16,813 nucleotides of DNA. Origin: Bacteroidota bacterium (GTDB lineage Bacteria; Bacteroidota; Bacteroidia; NS11-12g; UBA955). The translations under genes were made by a program, and so were the position numbers. A model generated the notes under the pieces. It had not been told where the DNA came from, did no database searches, and saw only the letters and a list, made by a program, of their open reading frames with translations. Every line of letters begins with the position of its first letter. The stretch's first letter is position 1. The DNA lies in assembly GCA_027488495.1 (NCBI GenBank), contig JAIYBO010000017.1, positions 1-16,813 of the forward strand, given 5' to 3'. Of the stretch, positions 1 through 6,463 are shown piece by piece.

Positions 1-681
1 CAACAAATTCCCGGCAAAATCAATTATGACATACCTGGAAAATTCAACATCCGGGTGATTGCAACCAGCGATTCTGGCAATTGCGCCGACACCAACCTTG
101 CACAAGTCTTTGTTTATCCCAAGCCGATGGCGGCATTCAGTACCAATCCAGAAAACGCTACTGTAGCGATGCCGAAGATTCAAATGATCAATCAAAGCAC
201 CATTGATACGAATAATTTTAACCACAAACTCTCCTATCGTTGGGATTTTGGCAACACCAACCAAAATTCAGACACCTCATTGCTCCGTTCGCCTTACTAT
301 CATTATGGCAAAGACACTGGAAAATTCAATATCACCCTCATTGTGACTTCTCCCTACAATTGCTCTGACACGGCAATTAAATCTATTTACATCAAACCCA
401 GTCTGAGCATTTACATACCCAATGCCTTTACACCAAACAACACTGGACCCAGTGTAAACAACACATTCAAACCCATCACGGGAAGTTACCTAAAAGCGCA
501 GTTTAGCATTTACAATCGCTGGGGAGAAAAACTATTTGAAACGAACAATTTAACGAATGGATGGGATGGGAAATCAAATGGACTAGATTGTGAGGAAGGC
601 GCCTATTTATATAAATTAGTCATTTTCGATAAAGACTTCCAATCGTATCAGTATCATGGCACTTTCACTTTGTTGCGCTAA
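1..681 (+). CDS. PKD-repeat surface protein with T9SS type B (gliding motility-associated) C-terminal domain, 5' truncated
   Basis: The reading frame is open from base 1, so this is the C-terminal end of a larger protein; the GTG at 55 is only an internal codon. Bases 1-120 encode the end of one PKD-like unit. About 142-405 encode a further PKD domain, with the typical YRWDFG core and a closing strand ending in SIYIKP. From about 415 the sequence IPNAFTPNN, the central YNRWGEKLFE and the end GTFTLLR match the type B T9SS sorting domain (CHU_C/gliding motility-associated family). In this family the domain directs export across the outer membrane and attachment to the cell surface, and PKD repeats act as spacers or adhesive modules. 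The catalytic or binding part, if any, lies outside the window. Confidence in the class is high; the specific function is unknown. Confidence 0.9.
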   Translation, partial: QQIPGKINYDIPGKFNIRVIATSDSGNCADTNLAQVFVYPKPMAAFSTNPENATVAMPKIQMINQSTIDTNNFNHKLSYRWDFGNTNQNSDTSLLRSPYYHYGKDTGKFNITLIVTSPYNCSDTAIKSIYIKPSLSIYIPNAFTPNNTGPSVNNTFKPITGSYLKAQFSIYNRWGEKLFETNNLTNGWDGKSNGLDCEEGAYLYKLVIFDKDFQSYQYHGTFTLLR

Positions 682-719
682 TGCAACTATAGGGATTTCC
701 GAATGGTTTCAAGGGCAAT

Positions 720-791
720 TCAATCATCCTCTTCTAGGGTGAAAATTTCATTGACGCTCGTTTTAAAAACATCTGAAATTTTGATGGACCA
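720..791 (-). pseudogene. Remnant of an XRE/Cro-C1-type helix-turn-helix regulator (C-terminal end only)
   Basis: On the minus strand this stretch reads as the end of a small regulator, closing with ISDVFKTSVNEIFTLEEDD and a TGA stop at 722-720. The pattern (hydrophobic helix, K/D-x-F, then xxxEIFxLEE at the end) is the usual C-terminus of the roughly 70-aa XRE-family HTH proteins common in Bacteroidota. Only about 22 codons can be recognised. Further upstream on the minus strand, from about 790 on, the frame runs into the 23-bp direct repeats and no longer looks like an HTH protein, and no HTH N-terminus is visible. The best reading is a gene cut off by whatever brought in the repeats and the ATPase gene. 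A chance resemblance is possible because the segment is short. Confidence 0.5.
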
Positions 792-799
792 TCCCAAAC

Positions 800-868
800 A
801 CCGCCAAACTCGGAAACAAAACACCGCCAAAATCGGAAACAAAATACCGCCAAACTCGGAAAAAGTAT
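800..868 (+). repeat. Three tandem 23-bp direct repeats upstream of the ATPase gene
   Basis: Three head-to-tail units lie at 800-822, 823-845 and 846-868, each beginning ACCGCCAAA[C/A]TCGGAAA. Units 1 and 2 differ at two positions; unit 3 diverges in its last bases, where it runs into the -7 box. There are no spacers, so this is not a CRISPR array. A 23-bp period is about two helical turns, which would place bound proteins on nearly the same face of the DNA. The array sits directly over the upstream part of the promoter, as expected for an operator or iteron-like binding site. Confidence 0.9.
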
Positions 869-876
869 TACATTTG
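869..876 (+). promoter_or_regulatory. Candidate -7 promoter element of the ATPase gene
   Basis: TACATTTG is a full match to the Bacteroidota -7 consensus TAnnTTTG. It begins at the base after the third direct repeat and 28 bases before the ATG at 897, giving a leader of roughly 15 bases. I see no TTG-type -33 box at normal spacing; that position is occupied by the third repeat, which suggests that activity depends on a protein bound to the repeats. Confidence 0.5.
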
Positions 877-896
877 TACTCGTTAATCAATTTACT

Positions 897-2159
897 ATGA
901 ATAAAGTAGGGTATTTAGAACGACTTTGTGATTCCGAGCTAAAAATAGCACTCGAAACTTCAGGAGCTGTATTGATCGAAGGACCCAAATGGTGCGGAAA
1001 AACCAGCACCGCTGAAATGGCCGCAAACAGTGTACTTTACTTGCAAAACCCAGACTTCAGCGCATCCTATCTGGCGATGGCAGAAACGCAACCATCCCTC
1101 CTTCTCCGCGGGGATTCACCTAGACTGATCGACGAATGGCAAATGGCCCCCGTTCTTTGGGATGCTGTACGATTTGAAGTAGACCAAAGGGCATCCCTCG
1201 GACAATTCATACTCACGGGCTCAGCTGTACCCAAAGACAATGCAACAGCCCACACGGGCACGGGAAGAATTTCGCGCATAAAAATGCGACCGATGAGTTT
1301 GTTTGAATCCAAAGAATCAACGGGTGAAATTTCTTTGGGCGCACTATTTTCAGCCAATCAAACCGTTGACCATGCACTATCCACCATGACTATAGAAAAC
1401 ATCGCCCATGCTATTTGTAGGGGCGGATGGCCATCCAGTCTAAAACTCAACAAATCCGTTGCACATATAAACGCATTCAATTATGTGGAAGCTGTTATTA
1501 ACCATGACGTTTCCGAAGTAGACCAAGTAGAAAAAAATCCAGACCGAGTGAGGGCCATCATGAGATCATTGGCTAGAAACACAGCCACCATGGCCAATCT
1601 CAAAACCATTACCGACGACATTGAGGTCAACGACATGAGTGTTTCCGACAAAACAATCAACACCTACATCCATGCTTTACAGCGAATTTTTGTGGTTGAA
1701 GATCTTCCTGCTTGGATGCCCTCAATTCGATCTAAAACCGCCATCCGCACTTCCGCAAAACGGCATTTCATTGACCCATCCATCGCCACAGCCGCAATGA
1801 GAATAAAACCCAATGCACTGCTCAATGATTTCGAATATTTTGGATTCCTTTTTGAAAGTTTGTGTACCCGAGACATTCGAATTTATGCCCAAGCAAACGA
1901 CGGCGATGTTTTCCACTACCGCGACAAAAACAATTTAGAATCAGATTTGATTGTAAGACTTCGTGATGGGCGATGGGCGGCGATCGAAGTCAAAATGGGT
2001 CAAAAACAAATTGAGGAAGCCGCAAAACACCTACTCAAACTCAAACAAGTGGTAGACAGCAAAAAAATGGGAGACCCAGCGTTTTTGATGATTCTTACCG
2101 CCGGACAATTGGCCTATCAGCGCCAAGATGGCGTTTGGGTTGTCCCATTGGCTTGCTAG
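897..2159 (+). CDS. AAA ATPase with DUF4143 C-terminal domain (AAA_14/DUF4143 family)
   Basis: This 420-aa protein has a Walker A motif GPKWCGKT (residues 29-36), a Walker B-like segment RLIDEWQ (76-82) and a sensor-1-like LTGSA (106-110), which is the typical start of the AAA_14/DUF4143 family. The C-terminal part carries D350 and E364-V-K366 in a strand-turn-strand setting, resembling a PD-(D/E)XK nuclease-like core; whether it cuts anything is unknown. Length is normal for the family. Such ATPases are widespread, usually single genes with patchy distribution, and without an established function. The gene stands alone, between a regulator remnant and a secreted-protein gene, and is preceded by 23-bp direct repeats and a -7 box. 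The ATG at 897 is the first Met and lies just behind the promoter; no strong Shine-Dalgarno is seen, as is usual in this phylum. Confidence 0.9.
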   Translation: MNKVGYLERLCDSELKIALETSGAVLIEGPKWCGKTSTAEMAANSVLYLQNPDFSASYLAMAETQPSLLLRGDSPRLIDEWQMAPVLWDAVRFEVDQRASLGQFILTGSAVPKDNATAHTGTGRISRIKMRPMSLFESKESTGEISLGALFSANQTVDHALSTMTIENIAHAICRGGWPSSLKLNKSVAHINAFNYVEAVINHDVSEVDQVEKNPDRVRAIMRSLARNTATMANLKTITDDIEVNDMSVSDKTINTYIHALQRIFVVEDLPAWMPSIRSKTAIRTSAKRHFIDPSIATAAMRIKPNALLNDFEYFGFLFESLCTRDIRIYAQANDGDVFHYRDKNNLESDLIVRLRDGRWAAIEVKMGQKQIEEAAKHLLKLKQVVDSKKMGDPAFLMILTAGQLAYQRQDGVWVVPLAC

Positions 2160-2218
2160 CAACATTGATTTCGGATATTGCCACGCAACCAATCGCCAAA
2201 ATCGCGTCTTACTACCAA

Positions 2219-3613
2219 ATGGCTTATTTTTGTTTGGTGAAACATCGCTTGCAACACTGGCTCCTGGCAATTATCCTGCTGCTGTCCTCAATGGCGCAAG
2301 CCCAGCGGTTTCAAATAGAACACGAAGATCACTCCGATTCCGTGGTTTGGTTTGTGCGCAATACCGGTCCCCATTGGGTAAAGCCCACCTCCATGACCAT
2401 CAACTGGTTTCACACCAAGCCCGATCTCTATATCTGGGACGCCAACCCCGGCCCCGCATCGTACAGAAACCGCATCACCGAAATCAATAAAAACGGCAAC
2501 CTCACCTTCAAATACAAATCCACCCAAGGCGTGGGCATTTCAGATACCATCTACCCCGGACAGCGCATCCCCGTCTTCTATTCGGTGAATTACAACACCC
2601 TCAAAACCGATACCATCATGCCCGCCAACGGCATCCTTTTCTACCACGATTCCTTTGAACGCGATGGCGAAGAAGTGGTTATCCCCAAAGGCGCCACCTG
2701 CGATTATGAACGCATTTATCTGAAAAGCTACGCCAAAACCAGCGGCATCCACTTTCGATCCCCGGTTTGGTTTAGCTTGGCCCGAGACGTTTGTCAGCCC
2801 TTTGGCGCTACCGCTAACCTTTACCTCATGGTCATCTTCGACCAAAAAACTTTCAAACCCACCTCCGCAGGGGTAATGCCCAAATGTGCCTCTGGGCGAT
2901 ATGGCACAGCCTTCGGATACGCCAAAGATTCCCAAATCTATTACAGTTTTACACTCAACGATGGCCCCCACATCGATTCCATCATCAATGGCATCACCGA
3001 TGGCGATTATGTGGCCCTGGTGAGCTACCCATCCTTCAACCAATACACCCTCTCCCTCATGAAATCCCGGTTTGCCCCCATCGGACTCAATACAGACTCC
3101 TTGATAGTGGGTCCGTTCGGCAATTCAGATGTACAAATGGTTTTCTGGGGCAGAAAAGGACTGGCCACCCAAAAAGGCAGAATCAACTCGGTGGGCAGGT
3201 TCCAAAAAGGTGGTGCGTCCATCGTGAGCCTCACCGCCGACCATGTAATGATCACCAATCAAGCCGCCGATAACCTTGGGCCCTGGCCACCGTGTTTCGA
3301 AAAACTGGCCGTGGTGCATCAACCCTACATCCCGGCTCCTATCAAAATTGGCACCCAAAAGCTATCCGCACCGGTTCCAGTTATGGCAATGCCCAACCCC
3401 ACCCAAAGTCAAGTTACACTGCAAACCACAGCCCCCGTAAAATGGATGTTTTACGACGCCACCGGCAGGCCCGTGCACCTCATCCCCAACCAAGACAATC
3501 AACAAACCGAAGCCACCTTCAACGTGTCGCACCTAGCAACCGGCTTATACTTCGGCCAAGGCGTTTCAGTGAATGGCCAACGCCATCGCACCCAATTCGT
3601 AAAAATTCATTAA
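2219..3613 (+). CDS. Secreted protein with T9SS type A sorting domain; possible ILEI/FAM3-like module
   Basis: I chose the ATG at 2219 (464 aa) because it begins a signal peptide: MAYFCLVKHR, then a hydrophobic stretch, with likely cleavage after AQA. A GTG at 2237 would also give a good signal peptide; the longer frame from 2135 overlaps the ATPase gene and is unlikely. The last 80 or so residues (AMPNPTQSQVTLQT, then FYDATGRPVH, then LATGLYFGQG and a final FVKIH) form a type A sorting domain, so the protein should cross the outer membrane by T9SS. The body is not firmly recognised. One section, ITDGDYVALVSY to FWGRKG, resembles the ILEI/FAM3-like module seen in some PorU2-type proteins, but no peptidase motif is visible. 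The stop shares bases with the stop of convergent smpB. Confidence 0.85.
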   Translation: MAYFCLVKHRLQHWLLAIILLLSSMAQAQRFQIEHEDHSDSVVWFVRNTGPHWVKPTSMTINWFHTKPDLYIWDANPGPASYRNRITEINKNGNLTFKYKSTQGVGISDTIYPGQRIPVFYSVNYNTLKTDTIMPANGILFYHDSFERDGEEVVIPKGATCDYERIYLKSYAKTSGIHFRSPVWFSLARDVCQPFGATANLYLMVIFDQKTFKPTSAGVMPKCASGRYGTAFGYAKDSQIYYSFTLNDGPHIDSIINGITDGDYVALVSYPSFNQYTLSLMKSRFAPIGLNTDSLIVGPFGNSDVQMVFWGRKGLATQKGRINSVGRFQKGGASIVSLTADHVMITNQAADNLGPWPPCFEKLAVVHQPYIPAPIKIGTQKLSAPVPVMAMPNPTQSQVTLQTTAPVKWMFYDATGRPVHLIPNQDNQQTEATFNVSHLATGLYFGQGVSVNGQRHRTQFVKIH

Positions 3614-4071
3614 ATCTTGGTTCGCTGCATCTCGCGGGCGATGTCTCTCTCCTTCAAATCATCGCGCTTGTCGAACGTCTTCTTACCCTGCCCCAATCCG
3701 ATCTCCAACTTCAAAATACCCCGTTCGTTCTCATACAATCGGATCGGAAAAACCGTGTACCCCTTGGTTTTGATTTTCCCCTCTATCTTTTTGATTTCCT
3801 GCTTATTCAGCAGCAATTTACGCTGACGCATGGGCTCATGCACGTTGTAACTCACCTGCTTAAACTCCGAAATGTGCAAATGCAACACATACATTTCACC
3901 CTCATCCAACACACAATAAGCGTCGCCCATATTCACATTGCCGTTGCGAATTGATTTCACCTCCCCGCCCAACAAAGCAATTCCCGCCTCATATTTCTGT
4001 TCGATGTGAAAATTGAAACCCGCTTTTCGGTTTACAATTTCAACGCGCTTTCTGTTGTCTTTCGCTGCCAT
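3610..4071 (-). CDS. smpB: SsrA-binding protein SmpB
   Basis: This 153-aa protein matches SmpB along its length: an N-terminal NRKAGFNFHIEQKYEAGIAL, the conserved GGEVKSIRNG turn, the YVLHLHISEF core strand, and a basic C-terminal tail (KKTFDKRDDLKERDIAREMQR) that enters the ribosomal mRNA channel. SmpB binds tmRNA and carries it to stalled ribosomes for trans-translation. The gene is last in a minus-strand series (lipoprotein, ytxJ, thioesterase, smpB), but a 99-base gap and its own -7-like box suggest separate transcription. The tmRNA gene (ssrA) is not in the window. Confidence 0.97.
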   Translation of the reverse strand: MAAKDNRKRVEIVNRKAGFNFHIEQKYEAGIALLGGEVKSIRNGNVNMGDAYCVLDEGEMYVLHLHISEFKQVSYNVHEPMRQRKLLLNKQEIKKIEGKIKTKGYTVFPIRLYENERGILKLEIGLGQGKKTFDKRDDLKERDIAREMQRTKI

Positions 4072-4083
4072 GCCAATTCATCA

Positions 4084-4091
4084 CAAAGTTA
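4084..4091 (-). promoter_or_regulatory. Candidate -7 element of smpB
   Basis: Read on the minus strand this is TAACTTTG, a full match to TAnnTTTG, 12 bases before the smpB ATG at 4071. A weak -33-like TGTTT lies about 17 bases further upstream. The leader would be very short. Confidence 0.45.
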
Positions 4092-4170
4092 ACCAAATGT
4101 TGGGTCTAAACAGAGATTCGCACAATTTCAAAACAAACGTTACCGCACAAAAGCCACATTGGACCCTGAA

Positions 4171-4566
4171 TCAGCCGCGAATTTGCTGAATCAACCGCTC
4201 TACCTTCTCTTTTTTTAAGATTTTTTGTCCTTGCGAACCCTCCGCCACCACTCGATCTCCCACTTTCACTACAAAAGTACAATTCACTGCATTCCCATCA
4301 ATTTCAGATAGTGTGGCCACAATTTCTACTTCATCGCCCAACATGGCTGGGGATTTGTGTGCGATGTTCAAAAACGTTCCGATGCCTTCCTCGTCGTCCT
4401 CCTTCATCTCCAAAACAAATTGCCTGCAAGCCCATTCAGCGTCCCTACCCAGTGCGAAGGTGCTGTAAAAAGGGTGCACATTGCCGGTTTCGAATGTGGC
4501 CAAATCCGCCGCTTCAACCACCTTGGCAATTTTGCGAACATCGCCCAGAGCACACAGCAACTTCAT
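4171..4566 (-). CDS. FlK-like hotdog-fold thioesterase
   Basis: This 131-aa protein aligns with the fluoroacetyl-CoA thioesterase (FlK) family. FYSTFALGRDAEWAC followed by EGIGTFLNIAHKSP corresponds to the FlK active-site segments, and the three catalytic residues are kept as T36, E44 and H70, the same spacing as T42, E50 and H76 of FlK. The rest is the usual hotdog sheet (EVEIVATLSEIDG, then VVAEGSQGQKI). It probably hydrolyses a small acyl-CoA; fluoroacetyl-CoA itself is unlikely as the natural substrate, because this family is widespread in organisms that never meet it. The gene starts two bases after the ytxJ stop, so the two are almost certainly cotranscribed. Confidence 0.85.
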   Translation of the reverse strand: MKLLCALGDVRKIAKVVEAADLATFETGNVHPFYSTFALGRDAEWACRQFVLEMKEDDEEGIGTFLNIAHKSPAMLGDEVEIVATLSEIDGNAVNCTFVVKVGDRVVAEGSQGQKILKKEKVERLIQQIRG

Positions 4567-4568
4567 GG

Positions 4569-4913
4569 TTATTCGTTTACTTCCGACACCAATTCAGCCA
4601 CGGTAATTTCCATGTGGGAAGCGTCATAAGTGGCATCGCCTTGTTTCAAAACGATGACTTGGGGCGATTCGTGGTGTACATGAAACTGCTCCGCGATGGC
4701 GGCAGACACATCCCTGTGCGCGATGAGGTCTAGGTAATAAAAATCGGCGTTGTTATAAAACGCATCGTCTAAACGCAACAACCGATTCATCGCCATCGTA
4801 CTGATGGAACAACGGGTGCTGTGCTTAAACAAAACTTGCGGACGATGTTGTGATTGCTTCGCGATATCGGATAGCAAATCAACATGATCCAACACTTTCC
4901 AGTGACTGTTCAT
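4569..4913 (-). CDS. ytxJ: Bacillithiol system redox-active protein YtxJ (monothiol bacilliredoxin)
   Basis: The motif KHSTRCSIS with a single active-site Cys (C35), followed by ESPQVIVLK with the cis-Pro (P84), is the signature of the YtxJ/DUF2847 family, called BrxC in Bacillus. Members have a thioredoxin-like fold and reduce protein-bacillithiol mixed disulfides in the cytoplasm; many Bacteroidota make bacillithiol. The open frame extends to a TTG at 4919, but I place the start at the ATG at 4913, giving 114 aa, the normal family size. A GAGG lies directly against this ATG. The next gene follows after two bases. The pairing with a thioesterase suggests, but does not show, linked thiol chemistry. 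Confidence 0.9.
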   Translation of the reverse strand: MNSHWKVLDHVDLLSDIAKQSQHRPQVLFKHSTRCSISTMAMNRLLRLDDAFYNNADFYYLDLIAHRDVSAAIAEQFHVHHESPQVIVLKQGDATYDASHMEITVAELVSEVNE

Positions 4914-4928
4914 CCTCAATGTAATTTC

Positions 4929-4949
4929 AAACCCTGAATTTCAGGATTT
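4929..4949. repeat. Small palindrome between the lipoprotein gene and ytxJ
   Basis: CCTGAA and TTCAGG (4933-4938 and 4940-4945) are perfect arms around one base; after one mismatch on each side three more A:T pairs extend it to 4929-4949. It lies in the 43-base gap upstream of the ytxJ ATG. It has no T tract, so it is not a standard terminator. It could be an operator or simply chance. Confidence 0.45.
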
Positions 4950-4956
4950 TGATGGA

Positions 4957-5079
4957 TTAACGACGTGCCGTGGTTTTTTGGCCAACTTCTGGACAGCGAT
5001 CTTGCTTACGCATGCCACAACTTGTGAAAACTACGCCCAACAATAAGGCAATTGCGATTAAATTTGCTACTTTCTTCAT
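4957..5079 (-). CDS. Small lipoprotein (40 aa)
   Basis: On the minus strand an ATG at 5079-5077 opens a 40-codon frame ending TAA at 4957. The product starts MKKVANLIAIALLLGVVF and continues FTSCGMRKQDR. That is a complete lipoprotein signal: basic N-terminus, hydrophobic core and a lipobox ending TSC, with the lipidated Cys at position 21. The mature part would be only 20 residues, Cys- and Lys/Arg-containing. Tiny lipoproteins of this layout are common in Bacteroidota and often missed. It lies upstream of ytxJ on the same strand (43-base gap) and may be cotranscribed with it. Its ATG overlaps the methyltransferase ATG in the tetramer CATG, so its promoter must lie within the methyltransferase coding region. 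Function unknown. Confidence 0.75.
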   Translation of the reverse strand: MKKVANLIAIALLLGVVFTSCGMRKQDRCPEVGQKTTARR

Positions 5080-6454
5080 GATTGATTCTAAATACAAAAT
5101 AAACCCATTTTCACCCAACTTTTTACATTGGGTAGATGAAGTGTATAAGAATCACGACAATTCAGCATTTGTTTCTACAAAATTGATTAAAAACTGGGGC
5201 GCGGATGCACCATTCTTGTCGCAACTGCACAGCTTATCACCCAAAATCGCCAAGAAACTGCCTACATTTTTTGCGGCGAAACTGTTAACCGATGCCAGGG
5301 CTTTTGAGCAGTGTACTTCTGAAGCGGTGGCTCGTTGGAAGGCCGATGCGTTTCCGGTGAAAAAGTTGCTATCCCTCACAGGCGGGCTAGGGGTAGACGA
5401 TTGGGCTTGGGCGATAACGGGTACAGAGGTTCATAGCGTAGACCCCAACGAAGCATTGAATGGATGGGTGATCCACAACGCAGAGCGGCTGAATGTTGAA
5501 ATCCATCGCACCACAAACACCGCGGAAAATGAACTAGAATTACTGGAGGCGAACCCCGAGAATGCAGGATACAACCTCATTTACATCGACCCAGACAGAC
5601 GGCCCAATGGCACGCGCAAATCTTTCGATGCGGCAGACTATTTGCCCAATGTTTTTGAGTTGATCGGCAAACACCCCCACATTGCGCCGAGGTGGTTGAT
5701 CAAAATGAGTCCAATGGTTGACCCCACTTGGATTCACAACCAATTCAGTTGTAGAACCAAAATTTTCGCGGTTGGATTGAATGGCGAGGTGAAAGAAATC
5801 TTGGTTGAGGCGTTTCCCAACGAGGCACGGGGCGATGCAATGGATGTGGATGCGATTTGTTTGGAAACCACTTTGGATGAAAAAACACAAGCCTTACAAA
5901 CACAGGTTTTTACTTTTAGCGATGGGATTCCAGACGAGATGCTGAGTGAAACTTTGCAATCAAACGAAATTTTGTCAGCCAACGAATCGATGCTCACATC
6001 CGCCAACGAATCGCTGCTCACAAAAGAATCTTCACCCGCAGAAGGAACCTACCTCTTTGAACCATCGGTTACGCTGTTTGCGGCCTGCCTCCAAAAACAC
6101 ATTCCGGAGCGCTTCAACATCGCTGCCGCCACCCCCAACCACCACTTTTTCGTTGCGCGGTTCCCGCTACCTGCGGCCTTCGGCCGCAGCCTCAAGGTGT
6201 CGAACACATTCTCCGGAAGCCTCAGATCCATCCAACAACAACTGCACCCCTTGTTGACATCAAACCCCAACCCCAAAGGGAAAAAATCACTGCCCCAACT
6301 CAACGTAACACCGCGAGATTGTGGCATGAATACCCAAGACATCAAAAAAATCCTTCAAGTGAGCGACGGTGGCAATCAATATTTGTTCATCACCCGAAAC
6401 AACAAACAATTTACGGCTTGGCTAGGCAGTATCGCCCCAAGAAAAAACCAATAA
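5078..6454 (+). CDS. Class I SAM-dependent methyltransferase with THUMP-like C-terminal domain
   Basis: The protein (458 aa from this start) contains a SAM-binding motif I, LSLTGGLGVD (98-107), an acidic post-I residue in VDP (D122) and the motif LIYIDPDRRP (167-176), which matches the IDPxRR signature of the Bacteroidota methyltransferases that end in a THUMP-like domain. The C-terminus (TPNHHFFVARFPL, then FLITRNNKQ) fits that domain. The family is presumed to act on RNA; the target is unknown. The open frame reaches back to 4970, but those 36 codons are antisense to the lipoprotein gene, and the family's N-terminal pattern begins at MIDSKYKINPFSPNF, so I take the ATG at 5078. An inserted linker between the two parts contains a 24-bp tandem duplication. 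The gene ends nine bases from the convergent hemD stop. Confidence 0.85.
   Translation: MIDSKYKINPFSPNFLHWVDEVYKNHDNSAFVSTKLIKNWGADAPFLSQLHSLSPKIAKKLPTFFAAKLLTDARAFEQCTSEAVARWKADAFPVKKLLSLTGGLGVDDWAWAITGTEVHSVDPNEALNGWVIHNAERLNVEIHRTTNTAENELELLEANPENAGYNLIYIDPDRRPNGTRKSFDAADYLPNVFELIGKHPHIAPRWLIKMSPMVDPTWIHNQFSCRTKIFAVGLNGEVKEILVEAFPNEARGDAMDVDAICLETTLDEKTQALQTQVFTFSDGIPDEMLSETLQSNEILSANESMLTSANESLLTKESSPAEGTYLFEPSVTLFAACLQKHIPERFNIAAATPNHHFFVARFPLPAAFGRSLKVSNTFSGSLRSIQQQLHPLLTSNPNPKGKKSLPQLNVTPRDCGMNTQDIKKILQVSDGGNQYLFITRNNKQFTAWLGSIAPRKNQ
5975..6022 (+). repeat. 24-bp tandem duplication inside the methyltransferase gene
   Basis: Two adjacent 24-base units (5975-5998 and 5999-6022) encode SANESMLT and SANESLLT. 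They differ at two base positions. The length is a multiple of three, so the frame is kept. The repeats fall in the variable linker before the THUMP-like domain. Confidence 0.85.
6171..6189. repeat. GC-rich perfect inverted repeat inside the methyltransferase gene
   Basis: CTGCGGCC and GGCCGCAG are perfect 8-base arms around the loop TTC. The sequence is coding (residues LPAAFGRSL) and the FxGR part fits the THUMP-like family, so coding constraint may explain part of it. Confidence 0.8.
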
Positions 6455-6463
6455 GTGAAACAA

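Noticed and set aside
800..868. CRISPR-like array
   Set aside because: The three repeats are directly adjacent with no spacers, and there are no cas genes.
703..900. 65-codon plus-strand reading frame before the ATPase gene
   Set aside because: It runs through the 23-bp repeats and the promoter, lies opposite the HTH remnant and has no protein-like composition.
2225..2232. TATTTTTG as a promoter of the T9SS cargo gene
   Set aside because: It matches TAnnTTTG but lies after the chosen ATG; use would require the GTG at 2237 in a nearly leaderless mRNA, which I cannot support over the ATG.
4970..5077. N-terminal extension of the methyltransferase by 36 codons
   Set aside because: The extension is antisense to a convincing lipoprotein gene and does not fit the family N-terminus.
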